Shown here piece after piece: positions 34,609 through 47,195 of a stretch of DNA of 64,000 nucleotides. The stretch's first letter is position 1. Every line of letters begins with the position of its first letter. The notes beneath the pieces were generated by a model. It had not been told where the DNA came from and did no database searches. It was given only the letters and a program-made list of their open reading frames with translations. Origin of the DNA: Voacanga thouarsii (Eukaryota; Streptophyta; Magnoliopsida; Gentianales; Apocynaceae). A program made the position numbers and the translations under genes. The stretch spans positions 1 to 64,000 of the forward strand of contig JANUWF010001113.1 of NCBI GenBank assembly GCA_026120185.1, in the 5' to 3' direction.

Positions 34609-36141
34609 TGATAGGGGTTAAAATCACCATTCTTTTCCTAGTTATTTGGGAGTGTTTTAAGATATATTTGTTTGTATAACTAGATATATTCCTTTCTATT
34701 TAATATTTTGTTGGTAAAAGGTGTTTTTGGAAAATATGTGTAGATTTAAATAAAAATAGAGCAGGAGGTGCACAGAACCAGCATGTACTTGGCGCCATGC
34801 CCAGCCAGTGGACCAGGCATCGGGTCCATTCTATCTAGCAGCAGAGATTGAATGAGCTTCAGGGAGTTTTTCAGAACAGACCTGACACCAGGTTTGGCAA
34901 GTGTACCTGACGCTAGGTCCATTCTGCTTGCTAAAGAAAAGATGACCAAAAATAGAACAAAATAAAGGAAGAATAGAGTGTACTCGGTGCCAAGTGGGTC
35001 GAAGGTACTCGGTGCCAGGTGGGTTCTAAAGGCAAAAATTCTGTATGCGGAAATAGGGCTTATCCAAGAATTTTGATATTTTCCTATTGCTACTTGGCCA
35101 AGACTTCCTCAACCATAAAATAGGTATCCAAGAGGCCTACAAAAGTATAAGAGAATACAAGGGTTTGGGATATACAACCAAGAGAGGTGAATTAAAGAGC
35201 AAAAAATTCTAATTTTCTCATTGAAGGAGGAATTCACCTAAGCCAATGAGGATTGTTCAAAAGGAGTCTTCAAGGAAGAAGAAAAAGGCTTGTCTATGAG
35301 TGCTTTCTTTTCTCTTTCTTTAACAATGATGAATTCAATGTTTTCATTGTAACTTAACAATATTTTAAGATTCATGATTTATGCATTAATTTAACTACTT
35401 GATCAATTTTCTCTCATTCTTCATGTTTGATTACTTGATTTAATAGGTTGATAGAATTAGGTTTATGTCTAATAGACTTGGGAAACAAAGTTACATTAAG
35501 CTTAATTTAATCAATGCTACATACTTGTTAGATCTTAATGGACTTGGGAAACGAACTTAAGACCAAAGAACCTAAGTAGTTAAAGGTTAGCTAATTTCGC
35601 CTAGAGCATAGGGTCGTTGGCTAATTTCATGTCTATAAGGAGTTGTGTTTAATGCATCATTTTGTTATGTTGGTTTGATTAGGAAATCTGCTAATTTAAT
35701 CAAAGGGTAGTGATTCCATGCATTGGGAAAGAAGTGGAGTCTATATAAGTGAATTCATGACTTGGGAAACTATTGAACTTTACTTTATATTCATGCATGA
35801 TGTTAAGATGATGATGAATTGATAGAGTTCTTATGTAGGTCATTGTCATGTTTTCTAGGATACTTGTCTAAATTGCGTAAACCTACATCCTTGAGTTGTA
35901 TATGTTTCTTTTACTTTTTTTTTATTCTTTTCTTACTTTATTTGGGTCAGTTAAATAATAAAATACGAGGGATTAGTGTGTACTTGTTCCTTTGAGGATA
36001 GATACTCGTTAGTTCCATGTACTATGATTGTAATGAGTATACTTGCTCACATGTGTATTTTGAAATTAATATTTTAAGTAAAACTTGATCAATGGGTGGA
36101 CTTAAAATGGATGATTTGATATATCCAAAATTTATGCACCA
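34609..36141 (+). repeat. 5' LTR of Athila-2 (1533 bp)
   Basis: TGATAGGGGTTAAAATC to ATGCACCA. Contains repeated TACTTGGCGCC, ACCAGG and TACTCGGTGCCA blocks at 34785-35025 and a block of short phrases with GACTTGGGAAAC at 35476, 35530 and 35762. Confidence 0.9.
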
Positions 36142-36147
36142 AGTTTT

Positions 36148-36165
36148 TGGAGTCGCTGCCGGCGA
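36148..36165 (+). other. Primer-binding site of Athila-2 (decayed)
   Basis: TGGAGTCGCTGCCGGCGA is a mutated tRNA-Asp-type site (compare TGGCGCCGTTGTCAGGGA in Athila-3), 6 nt after the LTR. Confidence 0.75.
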
Positions 36166-36967
36166 ATAATATTATGAAAGCTTGGACTTTGTTGATTTAA
36201 CCATATTAATATATTTATATGTAAATATGTAAATATGTTCCTTGTATGACTAGGTGTTCTATGTCTTTTTCTTGTATACTTGTACTTTAATGTCTTTGTA
36301 TGTTGTAATTCCTAGTAACTTAATTTTTACCTTAGCTTGTGTACCTTAACTAACTAACTTGATTTCATATTATGATATAATACTAACCAGCTATGCTGTA
36401 TAGGCAAGAAGGCCAATTGGAGCTTGGGACGGTTGCCTAACATATCTCATAGAATGACATCTCAACCATTCGACTCCAATACCTTATAAGGGGTGTTGGA
36501 AAAATTTTCCACCCATATAACTAAGCATTTTTCTGAGATAGAAGACACACTATAAAATTTTGAGGTCATGGTTAGAAAATGGAAAGGCAAATTTAATTTG
36601 TAACAAATTTAGTGATAGAGTCACCAGTAGGGGTAGAAGTACAACATTTAGTGATAGATTCAGCTGCTATTACACTAATGAGTAGTAAGGAGCTACCCAA
36701 TCCTAGCATAGAACTAGTACCCTCTAAAGAAGTTAGGCCGAAACGAACCCCTATTGCTGAATCTTTCGAAAAATAGCCTAAAAAACCATATTTTCAGCTA
36801 CCAATACCCTACCCCACCGCACAACAAAGCAAGAAAAGACACATAATTTGATAATTTTTTGGAAATCTTCAAACAATTGCATATAAATGTTCCACTTAGT
36901 GAAGCCTTAGTGCACATGCCCAAATATGCAGAATTTCTCAAAAGCATGCTTGTAAACAAAAAAAAGT
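36166..36967 (+). pseudogene. Athila gag-pol linker remnant (Athila-2)
   Basis: No capsid-like domain or zinc knuckle is readable. From about 36700 the frames give PNPSIELVPSKEVRPKRTPI, then FDNFLEIFKQLHINVPLSEA and LVHMPKYAEFLKSMLVNKKK. This is the stretch just before the protease in Athila polyproteins. It is broken by stops and frameshifts. 36166-36600 is too decayed to assign. The gag core therefore seems deleted between the leader and this linker. Confidence 0.7.
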
Positions 36968-37564
36968 TTGGAGGAATTATCCACTGTGGTATTAAATAAA
37001 GAATGTTTAGCTATCTTGCATGACCAACGAACAATGCCCCGAAAAGAAAGTGATCCAGGGAGTTTTTCTATTCCTTATCTTTTTGGTACTCTTATATTCT
37101 GCAATGTTTTAACTGACCTAGGTGCTAGTATTAATCTGTTACCTTATAAAACTTTTAAAAAGTTAGGCCTAGGTGAACCCACACCCACTAGGATTAGTAT
37201 TCAACTTGTGGATCGATCAATTAAATATCCTAGAGGAATAATTGAAGATGTCTTGGTTAAAGTGGATAAATTCATATTCCCTGTGAATTTTGTAATTCTT
37301 GACATAGATAAAGATTCTAAAGTGCCTTTAATCCTACGTCGACCTTTTTTGGCAACTACTAAAGCTTTAATTGATGTTCATGGAGGAAAACTAACACTTA
37401 GGGTTGGGGACGAGGAAGTCATCATAAAAATCCACAAAAGCATGAGACATCCTAGTTCTTGTGATGATTCTTATTTAAGGGTTGATATTCTTGATGAACC
37501 TATCTTTAACTTTGTGCAGAATCATTTGTCCAAGATTATATGCAACAACCTATTGCATATTTAG
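36968..37564 (+). pseudogene. Athila aspartic protease region
   Basis: The longest intact Athila-2 frame (198 codons). It reads LNKECLAILHDQRTMPRKES and DPGSFSIPYLFG, the active-site block LTDLGASINLLPYKTF, then YPRGIIEDVLVKVDKFIFPV and VPLILRRPFLATTKALIDVH, then KLTLRVGDEEV. This is the Athila-type pepsin-like protease that cuts the polyprotein; D-L-G at the active site is usual for this lineage. The ATG at 36968 is internal, since the protein normally continues from the linker upstream. The frame ends at 37564, and the link to RT (37565-38090) is full of stops. Confidence 0.88.
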
Positions 37565-37989
37565 ATGATTCAATTGGGGGCCCTAGGGTGGAGAAATTTG
37601 AGGAAATAGAAAAATGAAGTTTGGGAATGATGAAGTCATCCATTGAGGAACCACCACCAGAATTGGATTTGAAGTACCTCCCCGAGCACTTAGAATATGC
37701 ATTTTTGGCAAAAGGTGAAAAACCACCCTTAATCATTACCAAAGACCTTACTTGTGACAAAAAGACCAAAATTGGTAAGTCTATTGGGAAAATATAAGGG
37801 AGTGATTGGATGAAAAATTACAAAAATTAAAAGAATTAGCCATTCCTTTTGTACTCATAAAATCTTGTTGGAAGAAAGATCCAAACCCGTAGTGCAACCT
37901 CAATGTAGGTTAAACCCAAACACGAGTGATGTGGTAAAATGTGAGGTAAATAAACTCTTAGATTCTGACATCATTTACCCTATTTTTGA

Positions 37990-39106
37990 TAGTATTTAGG
38001 TTAGTCCAATATAAGTGGTACCAAAGAAGGGAGGAATGACTGTAAGCCCTAATGAAAAAAATTAGCAGAATCCAACGAGATTGGTAGCCGATTAGAGGGT
38101 GTACATTGACTATAGGAAATTGAATGAGGTAACTAGGAAAGACCATTTTCCTCTCCCTTTCATTGACCAATTGTTAGAAAGGTTAGCCAACCATGAGCTT
38201 TATTGCTTTTTAGATGGTTTTTTTGGATACTTTAAAATTTCCATAGCACTAGAGGATCAAGAGAAGGCTACCTTTACATGCCCTTTTAGTATTTTTGCAT
38301 ATTGACATATGCATTTTGGTCTTTCCAATGGCCCTGGAACATTTCAAAGATGTATAACGGTTATTTTTGAAGGGCTTGTGGGAGATATCATAGAGATATT
38401 TATGAATAATTTCTCTATTTTTGGTAATTCTTTTGATTTATGTCTGACTAATTTAGAAAAGGTCCTCCAATAGTGTGAAAAGACCAACCTTATGCTCAAT
38501 TGGGAAAAATGTCACTTCATGGTGCAAGAAGGCATAGTATTAGGCCATAAGATTCCAAGAAAATGTATTGAGGTTGATAAGGCCAAAATTAAGACAATTG
38601 AGAAACTCCCTCCTCCGACGTCCATGAAGGCAATTTGAAGCTATCTTAGGCATGCAGGTTTTTATAGGAGGTTTATCTTGGATTTTTCAATGATTTCTAA
38701 TCCCCTTACTTCTTTGCTTGAAAAAGATACTATTTTTTATTTTAATGAAAAATGTCTTGATGCTTTCAATATGCTTAAAATAAAACTGATTAATTCTCCT
38801 ATTTTAATTGCATCGGATTAGTCTCTTCCTTTTGAACTAATGAGTGATGCAAGTAACTATGCAGTGGGTGTAGTGCTTGGACAAATGAGGAATAAGCACT
38901 TTCATCCAATTTACTATGCAAGCAAAACTCTTACGGTGGCACAAGAAAACTACACCACAACGGAGAAAGAATTGCTTGCAATAGTGTTTACTGTTGATAA
39001 ATTTCATTCTTATCTTGTTTTGTCCAAAGTCATTGTGTATACGGATCATTTCGCCCTTAAGTATCTACTAAATAAGCATGATTCCAAACCAAGATTGATA
39101 ATATAG
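37990..39106 (+). pseudogene. Athila reverse transcriptase and RNase H, broken
   Basis: Blocks in order: VVPKKGGMTV, YIDYRKLNEVTRKDHFPLPF, LLERLANHELYCFLDGFFGY, then the active-site box reading IFMNNFSIFG (about 38398-38430), LGHKIPRKCIEVDKAKI, FYRRFILDFSMISNPL, and RNase H with [35 protein letters not shown] and [16 protein letters not shown] makes DNA from element RNA. Both aspartates of the usual F-M-D-D box are asparagine here, so the copy would be inactive even without its stops (about 38303, 38472, 38637, 38819, 39106). Confidence 0.9.
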
Positions 39107-39269
39107 GTTTTAGTGTTGCAAGAATTTAACTTGGAGATTAGGGACAAAAGAGAGCAGAAAATTTAGCTGCGAATCACTTGTCTCAGTTGAAGAATCCCAA
39201 CCTTAGGTTATTACCCGAAGAAGATATCAATGACACCTTCCCGGATGAACAAATTTTACTTATTGATGG

Positions 39270-40569
39270 TAAGATTTCTCAACTACCCTAGTATGCGGAT
39301 TTTGCTAATTACTTGGTAGTAGGAATTCTTCCGAACGACTTCAATGTCTAACAAAAGAAAAAATTCCTCTTTGAGGTAAAGTATTACTTTTGGAAAGATC
39401 CGTACTTGTTCCGGTGTTGTGCGGATCAAATTATTTGAAGGTGTGTGGATTCCATGGAAAGCATCAATATCTTGAAACATTATCATGAAGGACCCGTAGG
39501 AGGCCACTACCAAGCTAACAACCCCACAAGAAAGGTACTCGAGTCCGATTTTTTATTAGCTTACACTCTTGAAGGACTTCACAGGTTTGTTCAAAGTTGT
39601 GATAAGTGTCAAGGTACAAGTAACATCTCTAAATCTAATGAGATGCCATTACAAAATTTTCAAGCTTATGAAATTCTTGATTGTTGGGTGGTTGATTTCA
39701 TGGGTCATTTTTCTAGTTCTTTGGGCAACAAATATATCTTGGTGGTGGTTAAGTATGTATCAAAATGGGTTGAGGTGCAAGCCTTGCCTACTAATGTTAC
39801 ACGGGTTGTTATCAAATTTCTAAAAAAACTGTTCACCTAATTTGGAGTACCCTAGGTACTCATTAGTGATAGGGGAACCCACTTTTGTAATACCAAACTA
39901 GCTAAAATTCTCAAACATTTTGGGGTTACTTATTGGGTTGCTACTCCCAATCATCTGCAAACTAGTGGCCAAGTTGAGATGGTCAATAGAGAATTAAAAA
40001 GAATCTTAGAAGAGGTGGTCAATCATACATGAAAGGATTGGAGTTTGAAGCTAAATGATACTCTTTGGGCTTATAGGACCACTTTTAAAACTCCTATTGG
40101 TACAACCCCCTGTCGCTTAGCGTATGGGAAATCATATCATCTACCGCTAGAAGTTGAACATAGGACTCATTGGGCAATAAAGCTTGTCAATTTTGACCTT
40201 CATATTGCAGGTAAAGAAACAATGCTTCAAGTGAATGAGTTGGATGAGTGGCGCAACAATGCCTACTATAATTCGCACATTTACAAGGATAGGATGAAAC
40301 AGTAGCATGATAGACATATTCATTCATCTAAAGAGTTCGAAGAAGGAGACAGGGTGTTATTATTTAACTCTAGGATTAGACTCTTTTTGGGGAAAATGAA
40401 GTCTAGATGGTTGGGACCATATGAGATACACTGGGTTTTACCATTTGGCATTATTGAGGTGTCACACCCCACCAAGGGACTATTTAAGGTTAATGGGAAT
40501 CATGTGAAACCTTATGTAGGTGACAAACTTAGCCCTCTAAAACATCTCAATGTTACCCTTTCTGATTAA
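39270..40569 (+). pseudogene. Athila integrase, broken
   Basis: Zinc-binding N-terminus with H-H-C-C text (HYHEGPVGGHYQ and VQSCDKCQG) at 39475-39615. Core: DCWVVDFMGHFSSSLGNKYI, LISDRGTHFCNTKLA and TSGQVEMVNRELKRILEE, so the D, D, E triad is still readable. Then DTLWAYRTTFKTPIGTTP, AIKLVNFDLHI and KEFEEGDRVLLFNSR, ending with KMKSRWLGPYEI and HVKPYVGDKL at 40569. Stops at about 39838, 39854, 40030 and 40303 split it. No env-like ORF follows, unlike Athila-1. Confidence 0.9.
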
Positions 40570-41949
40570 TGATTTTTGTAGGTGTCTTTTCGGTTCTTTT
40601 CTTTTTTCATCTTGTCTATTTAATTTTCTTTTTCTAGATTTATGTTTTCTTTCTTTTCTTTCTTATCTTTTAGCAGATACTCCTGTAATGATCTCTCATT
40701 GAGATAGATTCAACATGATGGCACAACAATGTCATGGAAGTATTTCCTTCAGTTTAGTCTTCTTCTTTCTTCATCTTAGTCTTCTTGGCTTTACTTTTAT
40801 TCTTTTATCTTTGGCCGTTGAGGATAATGTCCAACTTAAGTGTAGGCAAAAGAATAAAGGTTGAAATATTTTTCAATATGAATTTGATGAATATAGGTGA
40901 TTTTTGTGATAAATTTTTTCGAGAAAATTTCACTGGTTTAATTGTTAAGCAAGGTTGTAATTCTTTTTCTTACTTGGATATAAGTTTTGTCATTCATTAG
41001 GTGGAATTTGATGAAAATTGATTTTATTGGAAAAGATATTTGTCAAGACTTGAGAATTGTGATTAATCTTATTTATGTATTGGTGTTTAAATATTATTTG
41101 ATGTATCTAGTTGAAATATAGAAGATATGATAAATATGGGAAGAGCTTATTGGCTAACTTTTGTATTATAAGCTTAAATTTTGGTGGTTTGAGTTATGAT
41201 GAAAAACAAATGTAAGCTGTAAAAAGATCTTTGAGAAGAAAGATTGAGAAAAATATGATTTGAGTTGAGAAAAAAAAAAACAATGAGTGAAAATAACAGT
41301 GTTGTTGGTGTGAATTAGAGAAAAGATTCTTATTGATGATCTTTGAAGACCTTTAGTTGAAAAGGGGGTCAATATGGGGAGAAATAGCAAGTGTATTTGG
41401 TGCAATTTCTTGAGACTATCCCCAAGGCAAAGAGGCAAGCAAGAGCATAGAAAAATGAATTGTGAAAAAATGATGAGTGATGGCTGTAAAGGGGGCCAAT
41501 ACGGTGTGTAAAGAGAAATCAATGCACTTTAGGCTATCAATTCCCTAAGTCATTGAAAAATATTGGGAGAAAAAAATTTTGAGTGCTTTCCTCACATCAT
41601 AACTTAAGTGTACAATTTTTGGATTCATAATGCTTGAGTTAGTAGATGGCTTGACCTATGTGATTCATGTTATCTATGTTTTTACTTGAAAAGTGTAATA
41701 ACTTTCTTAGACTAAGGTATGCACTTGATTAATTTGACTTCAAGAGTTTTGTGATGTCTTGGACAATGTGTCAAAATTTTGAAATTATTTTCAAATGCTA
41801 TGAATGACAAGGGTTGTATCTTAAGTATGAAAGGAAGATATGATCTTTGCTATAATGAAGTAGCTTTTGGAATGAGAAGAAAACCTTGTGTTGTCTTAAT
41901 AATTTTTCTTGGATAAAAGTGTTTTGCTTGAGGACAAGCAAATGTTCAA
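40570..41949 (+). other. 3' untranslated region of Athila-2
   Basis: No gene. A decayed internal purine tract (ACTTAAGTGTAGGCAAAAG, 40833-40851) follows the conserved GGATAATGTCC block. 41500-41949 matches the reverse complement of 50803-51250 in Athila-3. Confidence 0.7.
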
Positions 41950-41960
41950 GTATGGGGGTA
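41950..41960 (+). other. Polypurine tract of Athila-2
   Basis: GTATGGGGGTA immediately before the 3' LTR. Confidence 0.85.
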
Positions 41961-42348
41961 TGCAAGGGGTTAAAATCACTATTCTTTTCCTAGTTTATTT
42001 GTGAGTGTTTTAAAATACATTTGTTGTAATAACTAGGCATATTCCTTCCTATTTGATATTTTGCTTGTAAAAGGTGTTTTTGGAAAATATGTGCAGATTG
42101 AAGTAAAAATCAAGCAGAAAGTGCACAGAACAAACATGTACTTGGCGCTCGGCTTAGCCAGTGGACCAAGTACCGGGTCCATCCTGTCCAGTAGTAGAGA
42201 TTGAATGAGCTTCAAGGATTTTTCTAGAACAGACCTGGCTCCAGGTCTGGCAAGTGTACCTGGTGCGGGGTCCATTCTGCTTGCTAAAGAAAAGGTGGCC
42301 AAAAGCAGGGCAAAACAGAGTAGAAATAGGGCTTATCACAAGGTAATA
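41961..42348 (+). repeat. 3' LTR of Athila-2, first part
   Basis: TGCAAGGGGTTAAAATC onwards aligns with 34609-35065. Similarity stops near 42335, at GGGCTTATC. Confidence 0.85.
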
Positions 42349-42474
42349 GAGCCAAGTACATTGGCTAGGAAGGGTAAAAAGGTAATTTTTCTTGAGGTCA
42401 AAATAGGAAGATGACTTGAGGTTTAGATAAGAAGAATATCTGGGTGAGAAAATAAGAATAAGATTTAATGTGGT

Positions 42475-42526
42475 TAAGTGGTTAGAGCTTTGTGATTTAA
42501 TCTCTAAGGTCTTAAGTTCAAATCCC
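42475..42526 (+). promoter_or_regulatory. tRNA-like box A/box B module in a family-A LTR
   Basis: TAAGTGGTTAGAGC, about 26 nt, then AAGTTCAAATCCC. Matches the modules at 51924-51973 and 32471-32520. Confidence 0.5.
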
Positions 42527-44152
42527 ATCACTTAAGTTTTATTCATGATTATCTTAGCTATGTTTGAATTTTAGATTTTCTTACATTCCTTAAAGAAAGG
42601 AATGTTGTCTTAGGGGAGACATGAAGAGAATGTCATGATCATATAATCATATCCTAAAAAGAATTCTAGAGGAATTCTTGTCCTTTTATTACCTCTAGCA
42701 TTATCCTAACACCTTCATGATTTAAATAAACCAAAATCCATTAAATTTCTTCTTTTAATTGCAAAAATTCTGTGATAATTCTTTAGCCTTGAATTTCGTT
42801 CAAAAATCAGTCTTGAAAGTTAGAGGGTTGTCCGAATATAAGAGAGAAGTTAGGAAGGGTTCCCAAGAGAAATAAATCACCATAGTAGAACCTTCAATCC
42901 CACCTTCATGTTATTCATGGTTCTAATGAAGAAAAATCTGGAAATTTTCCAGAATTCTTGGCAGACAAGTTTTTGAAAAATTCAGCCAGGAATCCTAACT
43001 ATTTGCTGCTAGAAAAATGGTCATTTCATGTGGCTTGAAGACTGAAAATTCTGTGCAAATTTTGGACTGCACAAACTACACAAAACCAGAAAAAATTCAT
43101 GTACAAATTCGCTGCACACTATGCTGAAATTGAAGTTGTCTTTTGTCATCAATTCAGCTGAAGCACCCTCTGTTTTTCTCCAGAAAGAAGGCTGGAAAAT
43201 CACCCTTGAATGACCTTCAAACCCTTCTCAAAACCAGCTGCAAATCGGGCTGAAGAAATGCAAAAAAATTTGCACTAAAAATCTTCACCAATTGAAGTCT
43301 TGAACAATTTTGAAACCAGAAATAACTTCCCAACCTTATCCCTCTATGCCTAGACCGAAAGACACCTTCAAACCTCTGCATAATGGACCTTGTTTAGCTA
43401 TGGATTGAACACCATTAACCTGTACACTTACCTTGAGTACTTGGACTCTATGATCACACCTCAAAAACCTCCTAAGATTACTCTATTCAAACTCATTTTG
43501 AACTTCAAAAAAATTCCAGAATTCTTTCTTTTTTAAACCACTCTTGTATCAAGCTAGCAAACCAGAATTTCCTCTACCATTATAGACTGCATTTCAGCCA
43601 GCAATAAAGCCCGAACAGTCTTCATTTCCTTACCTTAACTTTGATCAGTGCAACCGGCACCATTGAAGAGCAAAGAACCTCTCTTAATCAAACACCATTA
43701 GCTAATCTCCTACCTCCAACAACTCCACAATTTTCGCCATTTGAATTTCAAACAAAATCTTATCATTCTCTCTCCTTCTAGTTGAAAACCGAAACTCCTA
43801 ATCACCCTAGACCATTCGGCCAATAGCTTTTCCAGATTTCGTGAAGCCTTTTCTCTCAATTCTCTCCAAAACAGCAAGAACACACACTACACTTCTTCAA
43901 GCTTAAACCTACCCTAAACACCTCCAATCACTCTCAAATACTCCAGATTACTCTTACTTAATCCCTAGTATTCATTTCTGATCTTAATAACACAAAATCA
44001 AGCAGAAGAGAATTTTCTATCTGATCAAAATCAGCTTTTTCTTGAAGATCTCAAGAACATCATCAAGGTAAATCAAGAACAACCTTCTTGTTCATCCTCT
44101 TCCATTCAATTTTCAATATGCCATTCTAATGCTCTCTCTATCTCTCTCTCCT

Positions 44153-44162
44153 CCCCCCCCCC
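44153..44162. repeat. Run of ten C after a CT-rich tract
   Basis: Homopolymer at the place where the 51663-56023 copy has a long CT run. Confidence 0.9.
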
Positions 44163-45769
44163 AAATGGTTGATCAACCATCAACCATGGCTGTTTTATTT
44201 CCTTGGACGACTAAAGGCTCTCAATCGCGTAGACCTTCTTTAGCCTCCATTGAGTGATCGTCTATCAAGTATTTTCCCTTAAAATCCCCCATTTTATTTC
44301 TGAATTTATGTCTGTTAGATGTTGATAGGAAGGTTGAATATGAATGGGGGATTGAGTATATGTCTATGGATGAAGGTGATGGGGTTAGGACATGAGGATT
44401 AATGTATATGACTAAGCTATATGGATTTTCCTTTTGAATCTATGTATGTTCATCATGATTAATGAAATTTTTGGATGTTTGAAGCATGTTAGATATTATG
44501 AAACCAAAGGTGATTAGGCTCTTATGTTCTTATTTTCCATTGAAGCCATGATTGATGATTATGCCTAGAAGGAAATTAGACTTGTGATAGTATGTGATAA
44601 TTCAAGCATATGTTCATGAATGGATTAGTTTATTATTTGACGTTGGAGAATGTGTTCATGAATCTTTTCTAGCAATAGGAAAATCAGGGTGAAAGAGTAT
44701 TTTCTTGTTAATTCTAAGTTATTTTTATTAACGAATTTTATTACATTAATTAGAATTACTACTATATTTTTTCTATAAAATTCGAAACTCTAGGAAAATT
44801 TGGATTGGAATATTAATTAAAATATTAATATTTTTATTAATCTAATAAATAAAATCTTTTATTAAAAATAATATATACAAATAATAAATCTTTTATATAC
44901 ATAAAATATTAGAATTAATTAATGTCCTTGTTGACGCTAGTTAAAACTTTTATCTATACTCTTAAATATTATTTATAATAAAATTTATCTATTATTTATT
45001 AACTAAAACTTAATATAATTCAGTTATTACTAATTATTTATTATCTATTAATTATTAATTAAAAAATTAATTAAGTGTAATTTATTATTTATTTATTTAT
45101 AATAATTACTATTTACCAATATTATTTAGGACTTAGTATTATTCAATATTTTATTTATTAGCAGTAATACTCAAAATTTATTATTTAAAACCATAACTTA
45201 TTACTAATTATTTTAGAGGCCCTAGTTATTTTAACTTATTAAGCTGGAATTATTTTCTAAAATACTTTATCATCTAGCCTCAAAGTTTAGGACATTATGG
45301 TCATGGTTGAAGCTAGTTGAGCTAGAAATTATTTATGTAAGGCGGGTATAGTTCGAATGTAACCTTATGCCTTTTGTTTACCCCAAGCAAAGCTAGGTTG
45401 ACCTTGGAGGATTTTTTAGTTCAAGAAAAGCAAAGGATTAGGTAAGCTCGTGCATAGAGTCATTTGAAGACCAAAATTATTGTGGCAAGCTAAATTCAAT
45501 GTGTATGATCATTCATTTCTAAAGGCAATTAAGGACTATTTTTCCTTTTTATTTTAGTCAAGCAAAACATTTGAAAATTAAACAAGTAGTTTTACTCAAA
45601 ACGCTAAACTCTTTCTAAAACCCAACTTTGACAAGAATTTTAGAAACCCTTAATTGTTTTTTCAAAGCAAAACATTGTATGATCAATTTTCTCCCAAGTG
45701 AGATAAACAATGTTGAGTACTTAATAAGGGTAGACTACTAGGACTAGTCTTTGAAGGGTTAGGGTAAGT

Positions 45770-45796
45770 CTCTCAGTAGGTGGCCACTTCTGAGGG
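45770..45796 (+). promoter_or_regulatory. Conserved 27-nt stem (LTR family A, variant arms)
   Basis: Arms CTCTCAG and CTGAGGG with a bulged T and inner AGGTGG/CCACTT. Its two differences from 55223-55249 both give G-T (G-U) pairs, so the stem is kept. Confidence 0.75.
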
Positions 45797-46528
45797 GTGA
45801 GTCCTTCCCAGATGGGATGCTAGTCCAGTAGGTCATACTGGTCCGACCTAGCAAGTTTCAGTCAAGTAGACGGTGTGTTCCCATAGTGGACAACCGGTAA
45901 GTTTAGGGTGTAAAGATGGAAGAGTATCTTACCCGGTAGACCGTACACCTACCTTATGTCAGTATGCTCAACGTGTGGCAGTCTGACCAGCAGCATGCTC
46001 AACGTGTGTCATTCTAACCATTATAATGTCATAGGGCCCAACGTGTGGTGCCATGGCTACCTCTTTAGGTGGTTGTGTTTATTGTGCATATGTATGTTTG
46101 GAAAGCAAAACACCACTCTTCATTTTTAACATTTATTCAATACTTGCCAGCACTTTCTCTTATGAGATTTTTACAACTTGCATACATGAACAGTTTTACC
46201 TGAAACACTCAAAGCACACACGGGCTTACTGAGATTTTTATCTCACCACCCTTTTATACCATATTTTTAGGTCAATCCTGCTGTGAAGGTCATTAGCTAG
46301 ATTGTTACCTATGATTTTGAAGAGTCACTATTTTGCTTATGTATTGCTTTTGAGAGATTGTAGCGAACAATTATTTTTTAATTTGTTCATGTATTGTTGG
46401 GTTGTAATAAGTTTAATTTTGAAGTATTTCTTTTATTTTATTTTATGTGATCTAGTTATAAAAACCCCTTATCCTATGGACGGGGCAACATCCCCGGCCC
46501 TAATGGGCCTAGGTGGTGGGGTGTTACA

Positions 46529-47195
46529 TAATAGTCTTGGGAAACAAAGTTAGATTAAGCTTAATTTAATCAATTCTATATACTTGTTAGATCTTAATAG
46601 ACTTGGGAAATGAAGTTAAGAACAAATAACCTAAGTAGTCAAAGGCTAACAAATTTCGCATAGAGCATAGGGCTGTTGGCTAATTTCATATCTATAAGGA
46701 ATTGTGTTTAATGCATCGTTTGGTTATGTTGGTTTGATTAGAAAATTTGCTATCAAATGATAGTGATTCCATGGATTGGGAAAGAAGTGGAGTCTATATA
46801 AGTGAATTCATGACTTGGGAAACGATTGAACTTTACTTTATATTCCTGCATGATGTCAAGATGATGATGAATTGAAAGAGTTGTTAAGTAGGTCATTGCC
46901 ATGTTTTCTTGGATACTTATTTAAATTACATAAAGCTACATCCTTGAGTTGTCTATGTTTCTTTTGCTTTTCTTTTTATTCTTTTCTTACTTTAATTTGG
47001 TTGGTCAAACAATGAAAGATGAATGATTAATGTGTACTTGTTCCTTTAAGGATCGATATTCGTTGATTCTCTGTACTATGCTTACGTTGAGTATAATTGC
47101 TCTTATATATTTTTTGGGATTAATGTTTTCAGTAAAACTTGATTAAGTGATGGATTTAAAATGAATGATTTTATATACCCAAAGTTTACGCATCA
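46529..47195 (+). repeat. 3' LTR of Athila-2, second part
   Basis: Resumes at TAATAGTCTTGGGAAAC, aligning with 35468-36141, and ends TTTACGCATCA. Together the two parts are about 480 bp shorter than the 5' LTR. GTTTC follows at 47196. Confidence 0.88.

Larger units (their letters stand above)
42349..46528 (+). repeat. Family-A gypsy LTR, 5'-truncated (about 4.2 kb)
   Basis: The 3' end is GGTGGTGGGGTGTTACA at 46528, followed by TAATA. The left end begins inside the LTR (alignable from about 42360 with 51810 of the complete copy), so about 170 bp including the TG end is missing. TAATA also occurs at 42344-42348 but may be chance. Contains a tRNA-like module (42475-42526), a run of ten C (44153-44162), the stem at 45770-45796 and the ACGTGTGG array at about 45969-46047. 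No gene supported. Confidence 0.85.
34609..47195 (+). mobile_element. Athila-2: plus-strand Athila-like element with broken pol, TSD GTTTC
   Basis: 5' LTR 34609-36141, primer-binding site 36148-36165, gag-pol linker, protease, RT, RNase H, integrase, 3' UTR, polypurine tract, 3' LTR (41961-42348 and 46529-47195). GTTTC at 34604-34608 and 47196-47200 marks one insertion event into a family-B LTR. The LTRs differ at roughly 13% of positions over the first 340 bp by eye, so it is old. Capsid-like gag is missing. A family-A LTR interrupts the 3' LTR. Confidence 0.93.

Noticed and set aside
35460..35780. Tandem repeat based on GACTTGGGAAAC phrases
   Set aside because: The phrases recur unevenly and are present in all Athila LTRs (including 46533 and 49700-50040). 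They are ordinary LTR text, not an independent array.
42344..46533. TAATA as a clean target duplication for the family-A LTR at 42349
   Set aside because: The LTR lacks its first 170 bp or so and the Athila LTR is deleted here, so the left TAATA is probably coincidental in AT-rich DNA.
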